A stretch of 64,000 bases of DNA from assembly GCA_046329235.1 (NCBI GenBank), contig JAXLVA010000001.1:1302001-1366000 (forward strand). The letters run 5' to 3'. Position 1 is the stretch's first letter; every line of letters starts with the position of its first letter. This DNA is from JALONH01 sp046329235. Lineage in GTDB: Bacteria; Bacteroidota; Bacteroidia; Cytophagales; Cytophagaceae. The notes beneath the pieces were generated by a model, which did no database searches, was not told where the DNA came from, and saw only the letters and a program-made list of their open reading frames with translations. The position numbers and the translations under genes were made by a program. Positions 51,285-60,582 of the stretch are shown one piece after another.

Positions 51285-53376
51285 CCTCTTCTACAGACGT
51301 GTGATAAAAATCTTTATGAGAATCCACTTCTACTGCTCCTACCGGAACTTTTGTATACGTTTCATCAGCATGCAACTCATAAGAATTTACATTATCATTC
51401 AAATTTACATGCAGTATATGCATAGCCGTTTTTTGAGCTATAGGGTCTACTATTTTGAATAATGATTCAATACGACGATCAAAACTGCGCACCATCATAT
51501 CCGCACTACCGGAGTAAACCAATGGTTCACCTGCATTTTGGAAATAATAAATTCTAGTATGTTCTAAGAAATCTCCAATAATAGAACGAACAGTAATATT
51601 CTCACTCAATCCGGCTACTTGAGGTTTTAAGCAACACATACCACGCACAATCAACTTAATTGTAACTCCCGCTTTTGACGCTTCATATAAAGCATCAATC
51701 GACTCCTTATCCTGCAACGAGTTTATCTTAATAACGATACCTGATGGTTTCCCCGCCATTGCATTGGCAGCTTCGTTACGAATCAATTCAATTAAACCGG
51801 TACGCATATTACCAGGAGCTGTGATAATATTTTTATAGACATTCGGATCAGAATGACCGGTAATTACATTAAAGAACTCACTAATATCTTCTGCATATTC
51901 CTCACGAGTGGATAATAAACTCACATCAGTATATATTTTCGAAGTTGTCTCGTTGTAATTCCCACTGGATAAATGCACAAAACGGGTGATACTTTCATCC
52001 GGATTTTTACGAACAATCAATAATAATTTCGTGTGTGTTTTATATCTACTTACACCATAAATCACAAAACAGCCGGCCTTTTGTAATCGTTGTCCTTCCT
52101 TGATATTATTCTCTTCATCAAATCTGGCTTTTACTTCAAACAACACTGAAACGTGCTTACCATTTTCAGCAGCCTTTAATAAAGCGTTCGTAATTCTGGA
52201 ATTTTTGGCCAAACGATATATCGTCATTTTGATAGCTAATACATTTGGATCTTCTGCGGCTTGCTCCAGCATTTCTACCACAAAATTAAAATCATTAAAA
52301 GGCTGATGTAAAAACACATCCTTTTCCTGAACCAATTCAAATCGATCTTTATCTAAGTCAGCAGATGTCAAACCTAATGGTCTTACCGACTGCCCTGCTT
52401 TAAACTGATAATCCTTAAATTCATCATGATTTACTAATTGCCAAAAGCAAGTAAAATCCAACAATGTATGATTTAAGAAAATATTATAATCGTCAATATT
52501 ATAGCGTTCTTGCAAAATTTGAAGCATCCAATTAGATGCATTGTCTTCTATCTCTAAACGTACTACCCTAGCCGTACGACGAGTCTTAATTTTCTTTTTT
52601 ATCTCATCAATAAACTCTTCATCAATATCATCGCTCTCCTCCACTAAGAAATCACCATTTCTAGTAATTCTAAATAAAGAAACAGATTGTAACTCTACGT
52701 TTCTAAAAAGCTTTTGAATATGCCAGCGTATAATCTCTTGAATAGGGATTACCAAAAGCATATCATCTTTCTTTATTTCATAAAAACGTGGTAAGTTTTG
52801 AGGGATTTGAATAAAGGTAAGACGTTTCTGATCACCTATTATTTTAGTATTGATAGACACAACCCCAAACACCAAGAGTTTATTCATCATGATTGGAAAG
52901 GAGTGATAACTATCATAGGTCATCGGGGTAAGCATTGGAAAAATTGTTTTCTTAAAAAATGCATACACGTTATCCTTTTCACTTTCGGTTAGCGTATCCT
53001 GAGACTTTACTAACTGAATTTTATATTTCAAAAATTCAGGTTCTAGCTGTTTAGCATACAACTCCTGTTGATCCTTATAGAAATCCTGAACTTCTTTTAA
53101 TAATGTTTTACGGAATTGATTTTCCTTTAACCCAGAATAGTCAACTCGTTCTTTATTATAATCAATATAGTTATACAAACTACCTACTCTGATTTGAAAA
53201 AATTCATCTAAGTTGGAGGAGGTAATAGCCAAAAACTTCAAACGCTCCAATAGGTTACGTTTATTATTTGCTGCTTGATCAAGTACCCTTCTGTTAAAGT
53301 TTACCCAGCTTAAGTCTCTACTAATATAATTGGTCATTGCCACTGCACTTTCCATCTTTTTATTTACGACTTCCAT
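51262..53376 (-). CDS. ppk1: Polyphosphate kinase 1
   Basis: A 704-residue enzyme that builds polyphosphate from ATP. NYISRDLSWVNFNRRVL is the start of the N-terminal domain. Two phospholipase-D-like half-sites follow: YKTHTKLLLIVRK with the phosphorylated histidine, then HLSSGNYNETTSKIYTDVSL, and later DFLEHTRIYYF with GEPLVYSGSADMMVRSFDRR. The C-terminal tail is slightly longer than the usual family end. An internal ATG (MESAVAM) about eight residues in is an alternative start. It is encoded 4 kb from ppx on the other strand. Confidence 0.96.
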   Translation of the reverse strand: MEVVNKKMESAVAMTNYISRDLSWVNFNRRVLDQAANNKRNLLERLKFLAITSSNLDEFFQIRVGSLYNYIDYNKERVDYSGLKENQFRKTLLKEVQDFYKDQQELYAKQLEPEFLKYKIQLVKSQDTLTESEKDNVYAFFKKTIFPMLTPMTYDSYHSFPIMMNKLLVFGVVSINTKIIGDQKRLTFIQIPQNLPRFYEIKKDDMLLVIPIQEIIRWHIQKLFRNVELQSVSLFRITRNGDFLVEESDDIDEEFIDEIKKKIKTRRTARVVRLEIEDNASNWMLQILQERYNIDDYNIFLNHTLLDFTCFWQLVNHDEFKDYQFKAGQSVRPLGLTSADLDKDRFELVQEKDVFLHQPFNDFNFVVEMLEQAAEDPNVLAIKMTIYRLAKNSRITNALLKAAENGKHVSVLFEVKARFDEENNIKEGQRLQKAGCFVIYGVSRYKTHTKLLLIVRKNPDESITRFVHLSSGNYNETTSKIYTDVSLLSTREEYAEDISEFFNVITGHSDPNVYKNIITAPGNMRTGLIELIRNEAANAMAGKPSGIVIKINSLQDKESIDALYEASKAGVTIKLIVRGMCCLKPQVAGLSENITVRSIIGDFLEHTRIYYFQNAGEPLVYSGSADMMVRSFDRRIESLFKIVDPIAQKTAMHILHVNLNDNVNSYELHADETYTKVPVGAVEVDSHKDFYHTSVEEVMSISLF

Positions 53377-53423
53377 CTTTACTTAATTCTACCTGCAACG
53401 TTATTATTTTAATGGGAAAAAGA

Positions 53424-53443
53424 AAAGGGGCTTTCACCCCTTT
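53424..53443 (-). terminator. Terminator of gyrB
   Basis: Stem AAAGGGG (53424-53430) with CCCCTTT (53437-53443), loop CTTTCA, 18 bases after the gyrB stop; the minus strand continues with a T-rich tract. Confidence 0.75.
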
Positions 53444-53461
53444 GCATTAAACTTCTGTTAA

Positions 53462-55420
53462 TTATATATCGATTTTGGCGTACTTCGCATTTTTCTCAAT
53501 AAAATCTCTACGAGGGGCTACTTCATCTCCCATTAACATCGAGAATAAGTGATCGGCTTCTGCAGCTGAATCAATGCTGACACGTTTTAAGCTTCTATAT
53601 TCAGGATCCATTGTAGTACTCCATAACTGTTCAGGGTTCATTTCACCCAAACCTTTATATCGTTGTACGTTAACAGAATCTTCTTTACCATCTTTAGCCA
53701 TATCACGAATTGCTTCTGTTCTTTGCTCTTCGTTCCAGCAGTAACGTTCCTCTTTACCACGTTTTACGAGATACAATGGAGGCTGAGCAATATAGATATA
53801 CCCATTATCAATTAATGGGCGCATATAACGGAAGAAGAATGTAAGAATTAAAGTACGAATGTGAGATCCGTCAACGTCAGCATCGGTCATGATGATAATT
53901 TTGTGATAACGAAGCTTGGTCATATTTAAAGCTTTATCATCTTCTTCAGTTCCAAAACTTACCCCCAACGCAGTGATCATGTTTTTAATCTCTTCGTTTT
54001 CGTAAATCCTATGTTCTTGAGCTTTCTCTACATTTAATATTTTACCTCTTAATGGTAGAATCGCTTGAAATCTTCTATCACGACCTTGTTTTGCAGAACC
54101 ACCCGCAGAGTCACCCTCTACTAGATATAATTCACAATGTTCTGCATCACTCTCTGAACAATCGGCTAGTTTACCTGGCAAACCTGTTCCACTCAATACG
54201 TTTTTACGTTGTACCATTTCACGTGCTTTACGAGCTGCGTGACGGGCTTGAGCGGCCAAGATTACTTTGGAAACAATTTGTTTAGCTTCTTTCGGGTGTT
54301 CTTCCAAGTAAGTGTTTAGCATATCACCTACCACTTGATCTACAGCCCCCATTACATCAGAGTTTCCTAACTTGGTTTTCGTCTGTCCTTCAAATTGCGG
54401 CTCTGCTACTTTTACTGAAATGATTGCTGTCAACCCTTCACGGAAGTCGTCTCCTGTAATATCGATTTTTAACTTATCCAGCATACCTGATTTATCAGCG
54501 TATGCTTTTAATGTACGAGTTAATGCTCTTCTAAAACCAGCTACGTGCGTACCACCTTCAATCGTGTTAATGTTATTAACATAAGAAAACACATTTTCAG
54601 AGAAGGATGTATTATACAACATGGCCACCTCAACCGGAATAGCCCCTTTATCACTTTCCATGTACAAAGGTTCCGGAATCAGTTGTTCTCTAGTAGAATC
54701 TAGATATTCAACAAACTCTTTTAATCCACCTATAGAATAAAATTCTTCAAATAATGATTGACCTTGTTCGTCTACCTCTCTATGATCTTTTAACTGAATT
54801 TTAATTCCTTTATTCAAAAATGCTAATTCACGTAAGCGATTAGCAATCGTTTCATATTTATATTCAGTTGCAGTGAAGATGGTATTATCAGGAACAAAAT
54901 GAACAATTGTTCCAGTAATATTCGATTCACCTATTACCTTAACATCAAACTGAGGAATACCTCGACTATATTCCTGTTGGAACACTTTCCCTTCTCTATG
55001 TACGGTAACGCGACAAAGAATAGATAGCGCATTCACACAGGATACACCTACACCGTGTAGACCACCGGAAACTTTATATGTATCTTTATCAAACTTACCA
55101 CCTGCATGTAGTACAGTTAATACCACCTCAAGTGCAGACTTACCTAACTTTGGATGAATCCCTGTTGGAATCCCCCTACCGTTATCTGTCACCGTGATGG
55201 AGTTATCTTCGTTTACTTCAACTAAAATATTATCGCAATATCCAGCTAACGCTTCATCGATGGAGTTATCTACAACTTCCCATACTAAATGATGTAAACC
55301 TTTAACACCGATGTCACCGATATACATCGCCGGACGTTTACGAACGGCTTCTAAGCCTTCTAATACCTGAATATTATCCGCTGAATAATTAGTAGGTTTT
55401 GACTCTGTTACTTCACTCAT
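53462..55420 (-). CDS. gyrB: DNA gyrase subunit B
   Basis: A 652-residue type II topoisomerase subunit. VLEGLEAVRKRPAMYIGD and EVVDNSIDEALAGYCD, VTDNGRGIPTGIHPK and VSGGLHGVGVSCVNALS form the GHKL ATPase site. The transducer follows, then the TOPRIM part with LVEGDSAGGSAKQGRDRR and IMTDADVDGSHIRTL, and the C-terminal QRYKGLGEMNPEQLW. At about 650 residues it is the short form without the enterobacterial insertion. ParE is less likely because the LPLRGKILNVEKA stretch and length fit GyrB; gyrA is not adjacent. Confidence 0.95.
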   Translation of the reverse strand: MSEVTESKPTNYSADNIQVLEGLEAVRKRPAMYIGDIGVKGLHHLVWEVVDNSIDEALAGYCDNILVEVNEDNSITVTDNGRGIPTGIHPKLGKSALEVVLTVLHAGGKFDKDTYKVSGGLHGVGVSCVNALSILCRVTVHREGKVFQQEYSRGIPQFDVKVIGESNITGTIVHFVPDNTIFTATEYKYETIANRLRELAFLNKGIKIQLKDHREVDEQGQSLFEEFYSIGGLKEFVEYLDSTREQLIPEPLYMESDKGAIPVEVAMLYNTSFSENVFSYVNNINTIEGGTHVAGFRRALTRTLKAYADKSGMLDKLKIDITGDDFREGLTAIISVKVAEPQFEGQTKTKLGNSDVMGAVDQVVGDMLNTYLEEHPKEAKQIVSKVILAAQARHAARKAREMVQRKNVLSGTGLPGKLADCSESDAEHCELYLVEGDSAGGSAKQGRDRRFQAILPLRGKILNVEKAQEHRIYENEEIKNMITALGVSFGTEEDDKALNMTKLRYHKIIIMTDADVDGSHIRTLILTFFFRYMRPLIDNGYIYIAQPPLYLVKRGKEERYCWNEEQRTEAIRDMAKDGKEDSVNVQRYKGLGEMNPEQLWSTTMDPEYRSLKRVSIDSAAEADHLFSMLMGDEVAPRRDFIEKNAKYAKIDI

Positions 55421-55455
55421 TTGAAAAGAATTATATAAGTATTAAAAATACAAAA

Positions 55456-55490
55456 AAAAGGGCGTATTTCGATGCTGAACACGCCCTTTT
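55456..55490 (-). terminator. Terminator of the CoA-binding protein gene
   Basis: Stem AAAAGGGCGT (55456-55465) with ACGCCCTTTT (55481-55490), loop of 15 bases, with a long T run on the minus strand (complement of the A run at 55452-55459). It lies between the CoA-binding gene and gyrB and separates the two transcripts. Confidence 0.85.
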
Positions 55491-55552
55491 TATCCACATT
55501 TATTTATCTGAAAAACAGTGTATTACAACCCCTTTTATTCTACCCTTACAAC

Positions 55553-55909
55553 TTAAAATTGATTGGTAGCCAATAAGACTAATGTACATGCATTTTCATA
55601 GGAAATTCCAGCTTCATTTAATCTTGTATATGCACTAGAATTTTCTGTTCCGGGATTAAAAATGACACGTCTTGGCTTTATTGCTACTATGTATTCTAGC
55701 CACTCTTCTTGATTTTTAGGCCCTACATACAACGTTACCGTATCCACGTTCGGAATAATTGGTTTATCATTAATAATGGGAACACCTGCCACTATACCAT
55801 TTTTAATACCTAATAAAAACACTTCATGACCATGCCTTACCAAATCTTGAGTACAAGTGAATGCATATCTGTCAGAATTGGTTGTAGCACCTATTAATAC
55901 GACTCTCAT
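55553..55909 (-). CDS. CoA-binding domain protein
   Basis: A 118-residue Rossmann-like single-domain protein of the CoA_binding_2/YccU group: VVLIGATTNSDRYAFTCTQDLVRHGHEVFLLG, then GVPIINDKPIIPNVDTVTLYVG and a conserved RVIFNPGTENSSAYTRL segment. The biochemical role of the family is unknown. A good Shine-Dalgarno sequence (AGGAGAAG, eight bases before ATG) supports the start. It follows the COG2509 flavoprotein gene after 48 bases and has its own terminator. Confidence 0.88.
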   Translation of the reverse strand: MRVVLIGATTNSDRYAFTCTQDLVRHGHEVFLLGIKNGIVAGVPIINDKPIIPNVDTVTLYVGPKNQEEWLEYIVAIKPRRVIFNPGTENSSAYTRLNEAGISYENACTLVLLATNQF

Positions 55910-55957
55910 AATTTTCTTCTCCTCAGATTTAAAACAACAAACAGAAGAAATTAATTC

Positions 55958-57538
55958 TTATTGAATATTAAAAACTTGTAATGCTATTTTATCTACGACT
56001 CTCTCACCATCCATCGCTGCCGACATAATACCTCCGGCGTATCCAGCACCTTCTCCACATGGATACAAGCCTTTCACTTCTATATGCTCCAGTGTATCTC
56101 TATCCCTAGGAATCAAAACAGGTGATGAAGTTCTACTTTCTACTCCAACTAATACTCCTTCATTACTCCCATACCCTTTAATCTTATTAGAGAACATTTT
56201 CAACCCCTGTCGTAATCTAGTATAGATCATTTCCGGAAGGAATTCTTCCAATCGGGCACTAACAAGTCCTGGTTGATATGAAGTTTCAGGTAACGACGAA
56301 GATGCTTTATTTTGCAAAAAATCACCTACACGTTGTGCCGGTGCTTGTTGAGTTTTTCCTCCCACCATCCATGTCTTCTGCTCCACATCTTGTTGAAATT
56401 TCAATGCAGACAACTCTTCGTATTTTTGATAAGCCGGAATATCTTCTAGTTCTACCGCTACAACCATCCCTGAATTAGCGAATTTAGAATCTCTACGACT
56501 AGGCGACATTCCATTCACAACTAATTCACCTGGCGATGTAGCAGCGGGTACAATAAAACCACCCGGACACATACAGAATGAAAACACACCTCGCTCCTTA
56601 CCTTTATACAAGGTTTGTGTAACCAAAGAATAAGATGCAGCCGGAAGATACAATCCACGCTCATTTCTATGATACTGGCATTGATCAATCATATTTTGAG
56701 GATGCTCAATTCGAACTCCTAATGCAAAAGGTTTTGCTTGTATAGCAATCTTTTGCTTTTTTAGTTGTTCAAATATATCTCTTGCAGAATGGCCTGTAGC
56801 TAAAATTGTAGCATCCGAAAGAATTGTTTCTCCATTTTGCAATTGCACACCTTTACAAATTCCATCGGTAAGTACAAACGAAACTACTTTAGCGTCAAAA
56901 TGTACTTCTCCTCCAAATTCAATAACTCGCTCTCTTAAATTTGTTACTACGTTCGGTAATTTATTCGTACCAATATGAGGGTGTGCATCTACTAAAATTT
57001 CATCTGTAGCTCCATGTGTAACTAAAACTTCTAATATCTTACGAATATCTCCTCGCTTCTTCGATCGAGTATAAAGTTTACCATCTGAATACGTTCCGGC
57101 ACCGCCTTCCCCAAAACAATAATTGGATTCCGGATTTACCGTATGCTCTTTATTGATAGCTGCCAAATCTCTTCGTCTGGAACGTACATCTTTACCTCGC
57201 TCCAATACGATTGGCTTAATTCCATACTCCAATAATCGTAAGGCTGCAAACAGACCAGCAGGACCTGCACCAATTATAACAACTCTTTTATCACTACTTG
57301 CGTGTTTGTATTGATCTAATGAAAAAGTAATTCCATTGGATACTTCTTCTGCACTATCAAATAGTTCTAATTGTAATCGATACAAGACATTTCTACCTCG
57401 TGCATCAATAGAACGCTTGCGAACTTTGTATTTGATATTTTCAGATGATATACGATGTGAAAAATACAAGTAATCTCTTATTGCTTTATCATCAAATGCT
57501 TCTTCTGGAGGAAGTGCAACATCTATTATTTGGCTCAT
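55958..57538 (-). CDS. FAD-dependent dehydrogenase, COG2509 family
   Basis: A 526-residue flavoprotein. The N-terminal 90 residues (KVRKRSIDARGRNVLYRLQ) are a small domain specific to this family. VVIIGAGPAGLFAALRLLEYG is the FAD-binding Rossmann motif, followed by VLERGKDVRSRRRD, SNYCFGEGGAGTYSDGKLYTR and TNKLPNVVTNLRERVIE. The C-terminal part contains GLYPCGEGAGYAGGIMSAAMDG. The substrate is unknown; related proteins in Bacteroidota are uncharacterised. No membrane segment or signal peptide. Confidence 0.9.
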   Translation of the reverse strand: MSQIIDVALPPEEAFDDKAIRDYLYFSHRISSENIKYKVRKRSIDARGRNVLYRLQLELFDSAEEVSNGITFSLDQYKHASSDKRVVIIGAGPAGLFAALRLLEYGIKPIVLERGKDVRSRRRDLAAINKEHTVNPESNYCFGEGGAGTYSDGKLYTRSKKRGDIRKILEVLVTHGATDEILVDAHPHIGTNKLPNVVTNLRERVIEFGGEVHFDAKVVSFVLTDGICKGVQLQNGETILSDATILATGHSARDIFEQLKKQKIAIQAKPFALGVRIEHPQNMIDQCQYHRNERGLYLPAASYSLVTQTLYKGKERGVFSFCMCPGGFIVPAATSPGELVVNGMSPSRRDSKFANSGMVVAVELEDIPAYQKYEELSALKFQQDVEQKTWMVGGKTQQAPAQRVGDFLQNKASSSLPETSYQPGLVSARLEEFLPEMIYTRLRQGLKMFSNKIKGYGSNEGVLVGVESRTSSPVLIPRDRDTLEHIEVKGLYPCGEGAGYAGGIMSAAMDGERVVDKIALQVFNIQ

Positions 57539-57589
57539 ATGTGTAAGGGTTTTATCCTTAAAACGATGATGCTAAATTCGTAAAAAAAC

Positions 57590-59449
57590 TTAATTCTTCC
57601 TATTAAACTTGTAACCTGCCGTAAAACCAAACCTAAAAGGAAACACTAACTGATTATTATTTAAACTGGAAAACATTCTTCTATATTCAGGGACATCACC
57701 ATCCCAACTTGGATTAATTGATTGATAGCCAATACCCATTCCTAGGAACAAATCAAAAGTCCAGCATTCTCTTCTTTGATCTGGCAAAAAACGATCGCCT
57801 ATTAATATAGAATATTCTATTCTAGTATGATTTTGAGATAAATGAACAGGATCTATCACCCCAGCGCTAATATCTTTGTAATTATTTTCGTAGATATAAA
57901 GAGTTCCTCTTATTTCATGAGCAAAATACAACATCCCATAATCTTTATCTTTTTGATAAAACTTTTGACGCAGGAAAATCTCATAACCGGTATTATATAT
58001 ATTTCCGGGTGACACTTTATTATGAGAACTAAACATGGGTTTTCTGTGATACATTACCCCAAACTCATAGCCTTGTCTTTCTTGCAAATAATATTCAATC
58101 GTCACTGGAAACGAATAAAACAAAAGATAAAAAGGATTAGAAGATAAAATATAACCTCTTGCTTCATTAATTCTAGCTGTAAAATATCTAGACTTTTTCT
58201 TAGGTAATGAAATTTTAGGTAATGTAGACGAAGTGTTGGTTGAATCTTTTGGGGGAGTCACTACCGCAATAGTATCTTTGGGCAACGTAGTTTGAATAGC
58301 ATCATAATATGTTTTGTAATATCCGGCTACCGTCCCATCTTCATTATAAATAGTCCACAGACCAACGTTATTACCATTGTCCAATTGACCTTCCATTTTT
58401 AATTTGCCATTTTCATAATACCCTTTATATAAACCTTTACCGTTTACATAAGAGCAAGTACCTTCTAATTCACCCGTTTGATAGTAATACTTCCAAACTC
58501 CTTCATTTTTATCATTTACTATTTTACCTATAGCTTTTAGTTTTCCGTTTTCATAATATTCCTTATACTCTCCTTCACCATTCACATAAGTACTTTCACC
58601 TTTATACTGCCCGGATCGGTAATACATTTTCCATACTCCATCTTTCACTCCATCCTGAGTCATGACACCTTCTTCACTCACCATGCCATTATCATGATAA
58701 TAAGTCCACTTCCCAACTTGTTTACCATTTTGATAAAAACCTTTAGCCGCTATTTCTCCATTCGGATGATAAATAATCCATTCTCCTTCTCTTTGTCCAT
58801 TCACTTCTTTTCCCTTTGATTGAACAGTTCCATCTTCATTATAGTAGGTCCATACACCATTACTTTGACCATTTACTATTGGGCCTTGAGATTTCAACTT
58901 ACCGGAAGGATAAAACTCCATGTATTCCCCATTATCTGCATGATAGTTGGCCATAGCTTTCAAACTACCATCTTCATAATAATAAGTCCACGCTCCTTCT
59001 TTTTTAGAATCAACAAAAGTACCGCGAGCTCTCACTTCACCATTTTCATAATAAAAAATCCATTCTCCTACTTTGGAACTACCATCAGAAACGCCCTCCA
59101 TCTGTATAATACCACTTTCATAAAAATATTCCCACGGGCCCACACGAACTCCATTATTCATTTGCCCATTCATTTTCAATTGACCATTTTCATAGTAGTA
59201 CTCCCAATTCCCAGTCTGCTTTCCTTTATAAAAATATCCTTTAGATTTTAATTGCCCGTTTTGAAAATAGGATTGATACAAACTATCTCTATTATTAGAG
59301 CTAGCATTGATATAATAACGTTCTTTGATTTGTCTTTTTGAAACATCATAAAAAGTCTCATTCATCTGAAGTGTTTGAGCCGACAACTTCAGAATAGACA
59401 CAAAAAAAATAGTAAGAAAAAGTAGTATGTTACGTTGCAAGCGAATCAA
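57590..59449 (-). CDS. MORN-repeat protein with outer-membrane-like C-terminal domain
   Basis: A 619-residue exported protein with a signal peptide (ending SILKLSA). Residues 40-385 contain about 14 MORN-like (YwqK-type) repeats of roughly 23 residues, with the pattern G.W.YYYENG.LK..G....G...G, for example VGPWEYFYESGIIQMEG and EGVWKYYYQTGELEGT. A short Thr/Pro-rich linker follows, then about 190 C-terminal residues of barrel-like strands (YYLQERQGYEFGVMYH, ILIGDRFLPDQR, FPFRFGFTAGYKFNRKN). The YwqK antitoxin name used for such repeats is misleading here. It begins two bases after the tryptophan dioxygenase gene. Confidence 0.85.
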   Translation of the reverse strand: MIRLQRNILLFLTIFFVSILKLSAQTLQMNETFYDVSKRQIKERYYINASSNNRDSLYQSYFQNGQLKSKGYFYKGKQTGNWEYYYENGQLKMNGQMNNGVRVGPWEYFYESGIIQMEGVSDGSSKVGEWIFYYENGEVRARGTFVDSKKEGAWTYYYEDGSLKAMANYHADNGEYMEFYPSGKLKSQGPIVNGQSNGVWTYYNEDGTVQSKGKEVNGQREGEWIIYHPNGEIAAKGFYQNGKQVGKWTYYHDNGMVSEEGVMTQDGVKDGVWKMYYRSGQYKGESTYVNGEGEYKEYYENGKLKAIGKIVNDKNEGVWKYYYQTGELEGTCSYVNGKGLYKGYYENGKLKMEGQLDNGNNVGLWTIYNEDGTVAGYYKTYYDAIQTTLPKDTIAVVTPPKDSTNTSSTLPKISLPKKKSRYFTARINEARGYILSSNPFYLLFYSFPVTIEYYLQERQGYEFGVMYHRKPMFSSHNKVSPGNIYNTGYEIFLRQKFYQKDKDYGMLYFAHEIRGTLYIYENNYKDISAGVIDPVHLSQNHTRIEYSILIGDRFLPDQRRECWTFDLFLGMGIGYQSINPSWDGDVPEYRRMFSSLNNNQLVFPFRFGFTAGYKFNRKN

Positions 59450-59450
59450 A

Positions 59451-60446
59451 TTACACTTCTTTAACAGCTTTTATTTTACTTAACACTTCTTTCTCCACCC
59501 AATTTTTACCCCAATTATCATATTCTTCATCCGAATATAAATCAGGGAAGAAGATTAGCTTTTGAAATCTTGGAGGCAAATATTCTTTCCAGTTAGTACC
59601 ACCGGTAGCACCATAAATAGATTTATTTTTAATCAAATATCCTAAAGCATATTTATAATGCATTAATGGCCAATTGACATTAACGTGTTGATCAAATTGT
59701 TTTAATGCACTTATAATCCTTTCATCGGTTTGATCATCATTACTCAAACGTTTAAATATAGACCAGATGTTTCTTGATTTATACTCATAAGCTAAGCGAA
59801 CTAATACAGTTGAGTATTCAGCCTCAAACTGACGAAGAGTTAATGTTTTCTTCCCTGTTTGAACATCCTTTGCTCCTTTTTTCCAATACAATTGCTCAAA
59901 CATCTCTTCAATGGTAGAATAATCATCAAAGTGGTCTCTCTCTTCTCTATGAACTAGATTAATTAAATCCGTTGATGCGATTTCCACCATACGATATTGT
60001 ACCGATTGAAAACCACTGGCAGGCGATAATGCCGCTCTAAATTTCAAAAACTGATTTTGATCTAACCCTACTGAGATTAAATCAAAAGAACTTATCAATT
60101 GACCGAAGTACCAGTTTACTCGTTCCATTCTTTTAAAAAAATACTCGCCGGTTATATTCACCTCTTCTTTCAATTGATTCAATTCATGCAAAACCATCTT
60201 GAAGTACAATTCAGTAATTTGGTGATAAACGATAAAAATCATTTCGTCCGGAAATGCTGTCTTAGGATTCTGCAGAGTCAATAAGGTGTCTAAGCGAATA
60301 TAATCCCAGTACTTAACGTAATTACTATGTAACAAGCCCTCTAAGTGAGTAGATACATCCTGCCCATCTTCTTGGTAATGCTCTGATAGTTTTTCAATTA
60401 AACTCTGAATTTTCTCTGCGGTATTTTCTTTTTCCTGCGGACGCAT
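59451..60446 (-). CDS. kynA: Tryptophan 2,3-dioxygenase family protein
   Basis: A 331-residue haem protein. YVKYWDYIRLDTLLTLQ, DEMIFIVYHQITELYFKMVLHEL and RMERVNWYFGQLISSFDLIS match the TDO active-site helices. LSPASGFQSVQYRMVEI is the conserved substrate loop. Near the C-terminus LMHYKYALGYL carries the likely haem-ligand histidine, and GATGGTNWKEYL replaces the usual GTGGS loop. It opens the indole ring of tryptophan to N-formylkynurenine. Sequence is somewhat divergent from proteobacterial TDO, so the exact substrate should be taken as probable. Divergent glutaryl-CoA dehydrogenase upstream would fit the same catabolic route. Confidence 0.9.
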   Translation of the reverse strand: MRPQEKENTAEKIQSLIEKLSEHYQEDGQDVSTHLEGLLHSNYVKYWDYIRLDTLLTLQNPKTAFPDEMIFIVYHQITELYFKMVLHELNQLKEEVNITGEYFFKRMERVNWYFGQLISSFDLISVGLDQNQFLKFRAALSPASGFQSVQYRMVEIASTDLINLVHREERDHFDDYSTIEEMFEQLYWKKGAKDVQTGKKTLTLRQFEAEYSTVLVRLAYEYKSRNIWSIFKRLSNDDQTDERIISALKQFDQHVNVNWPLMHYKYALGYLIKNKSIYGATGGTNWKEYLPPRFQKLIFFPDLYSDEEYDNWGKNWVEKEVLSKIKAVKEV

Positions 60447-60582
60447 CGTTTATGAGAATATTACGTTAAAGTATATATGTAAATATGGTTATTTAACACG
60501 GATTTAACAATAGGAATTAAGTGATTAATTGCCTATTTCAGTAGTAATAACCAATTTACAAGTAAACATAAACGCTTTTTGT

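Noticed and set aside
58820..59251. 143-codon plus-strand frame opposite the MORN-repeat gene
   Set aside because: It arises from the repeated codons of the MORN array read in reverse and has no independent support.
57590..59449. Toxin-antitoxin locus suggested by YwqK-type repeats
   Set aside because: The protein is exported, very long and has no toxin gene beside it.
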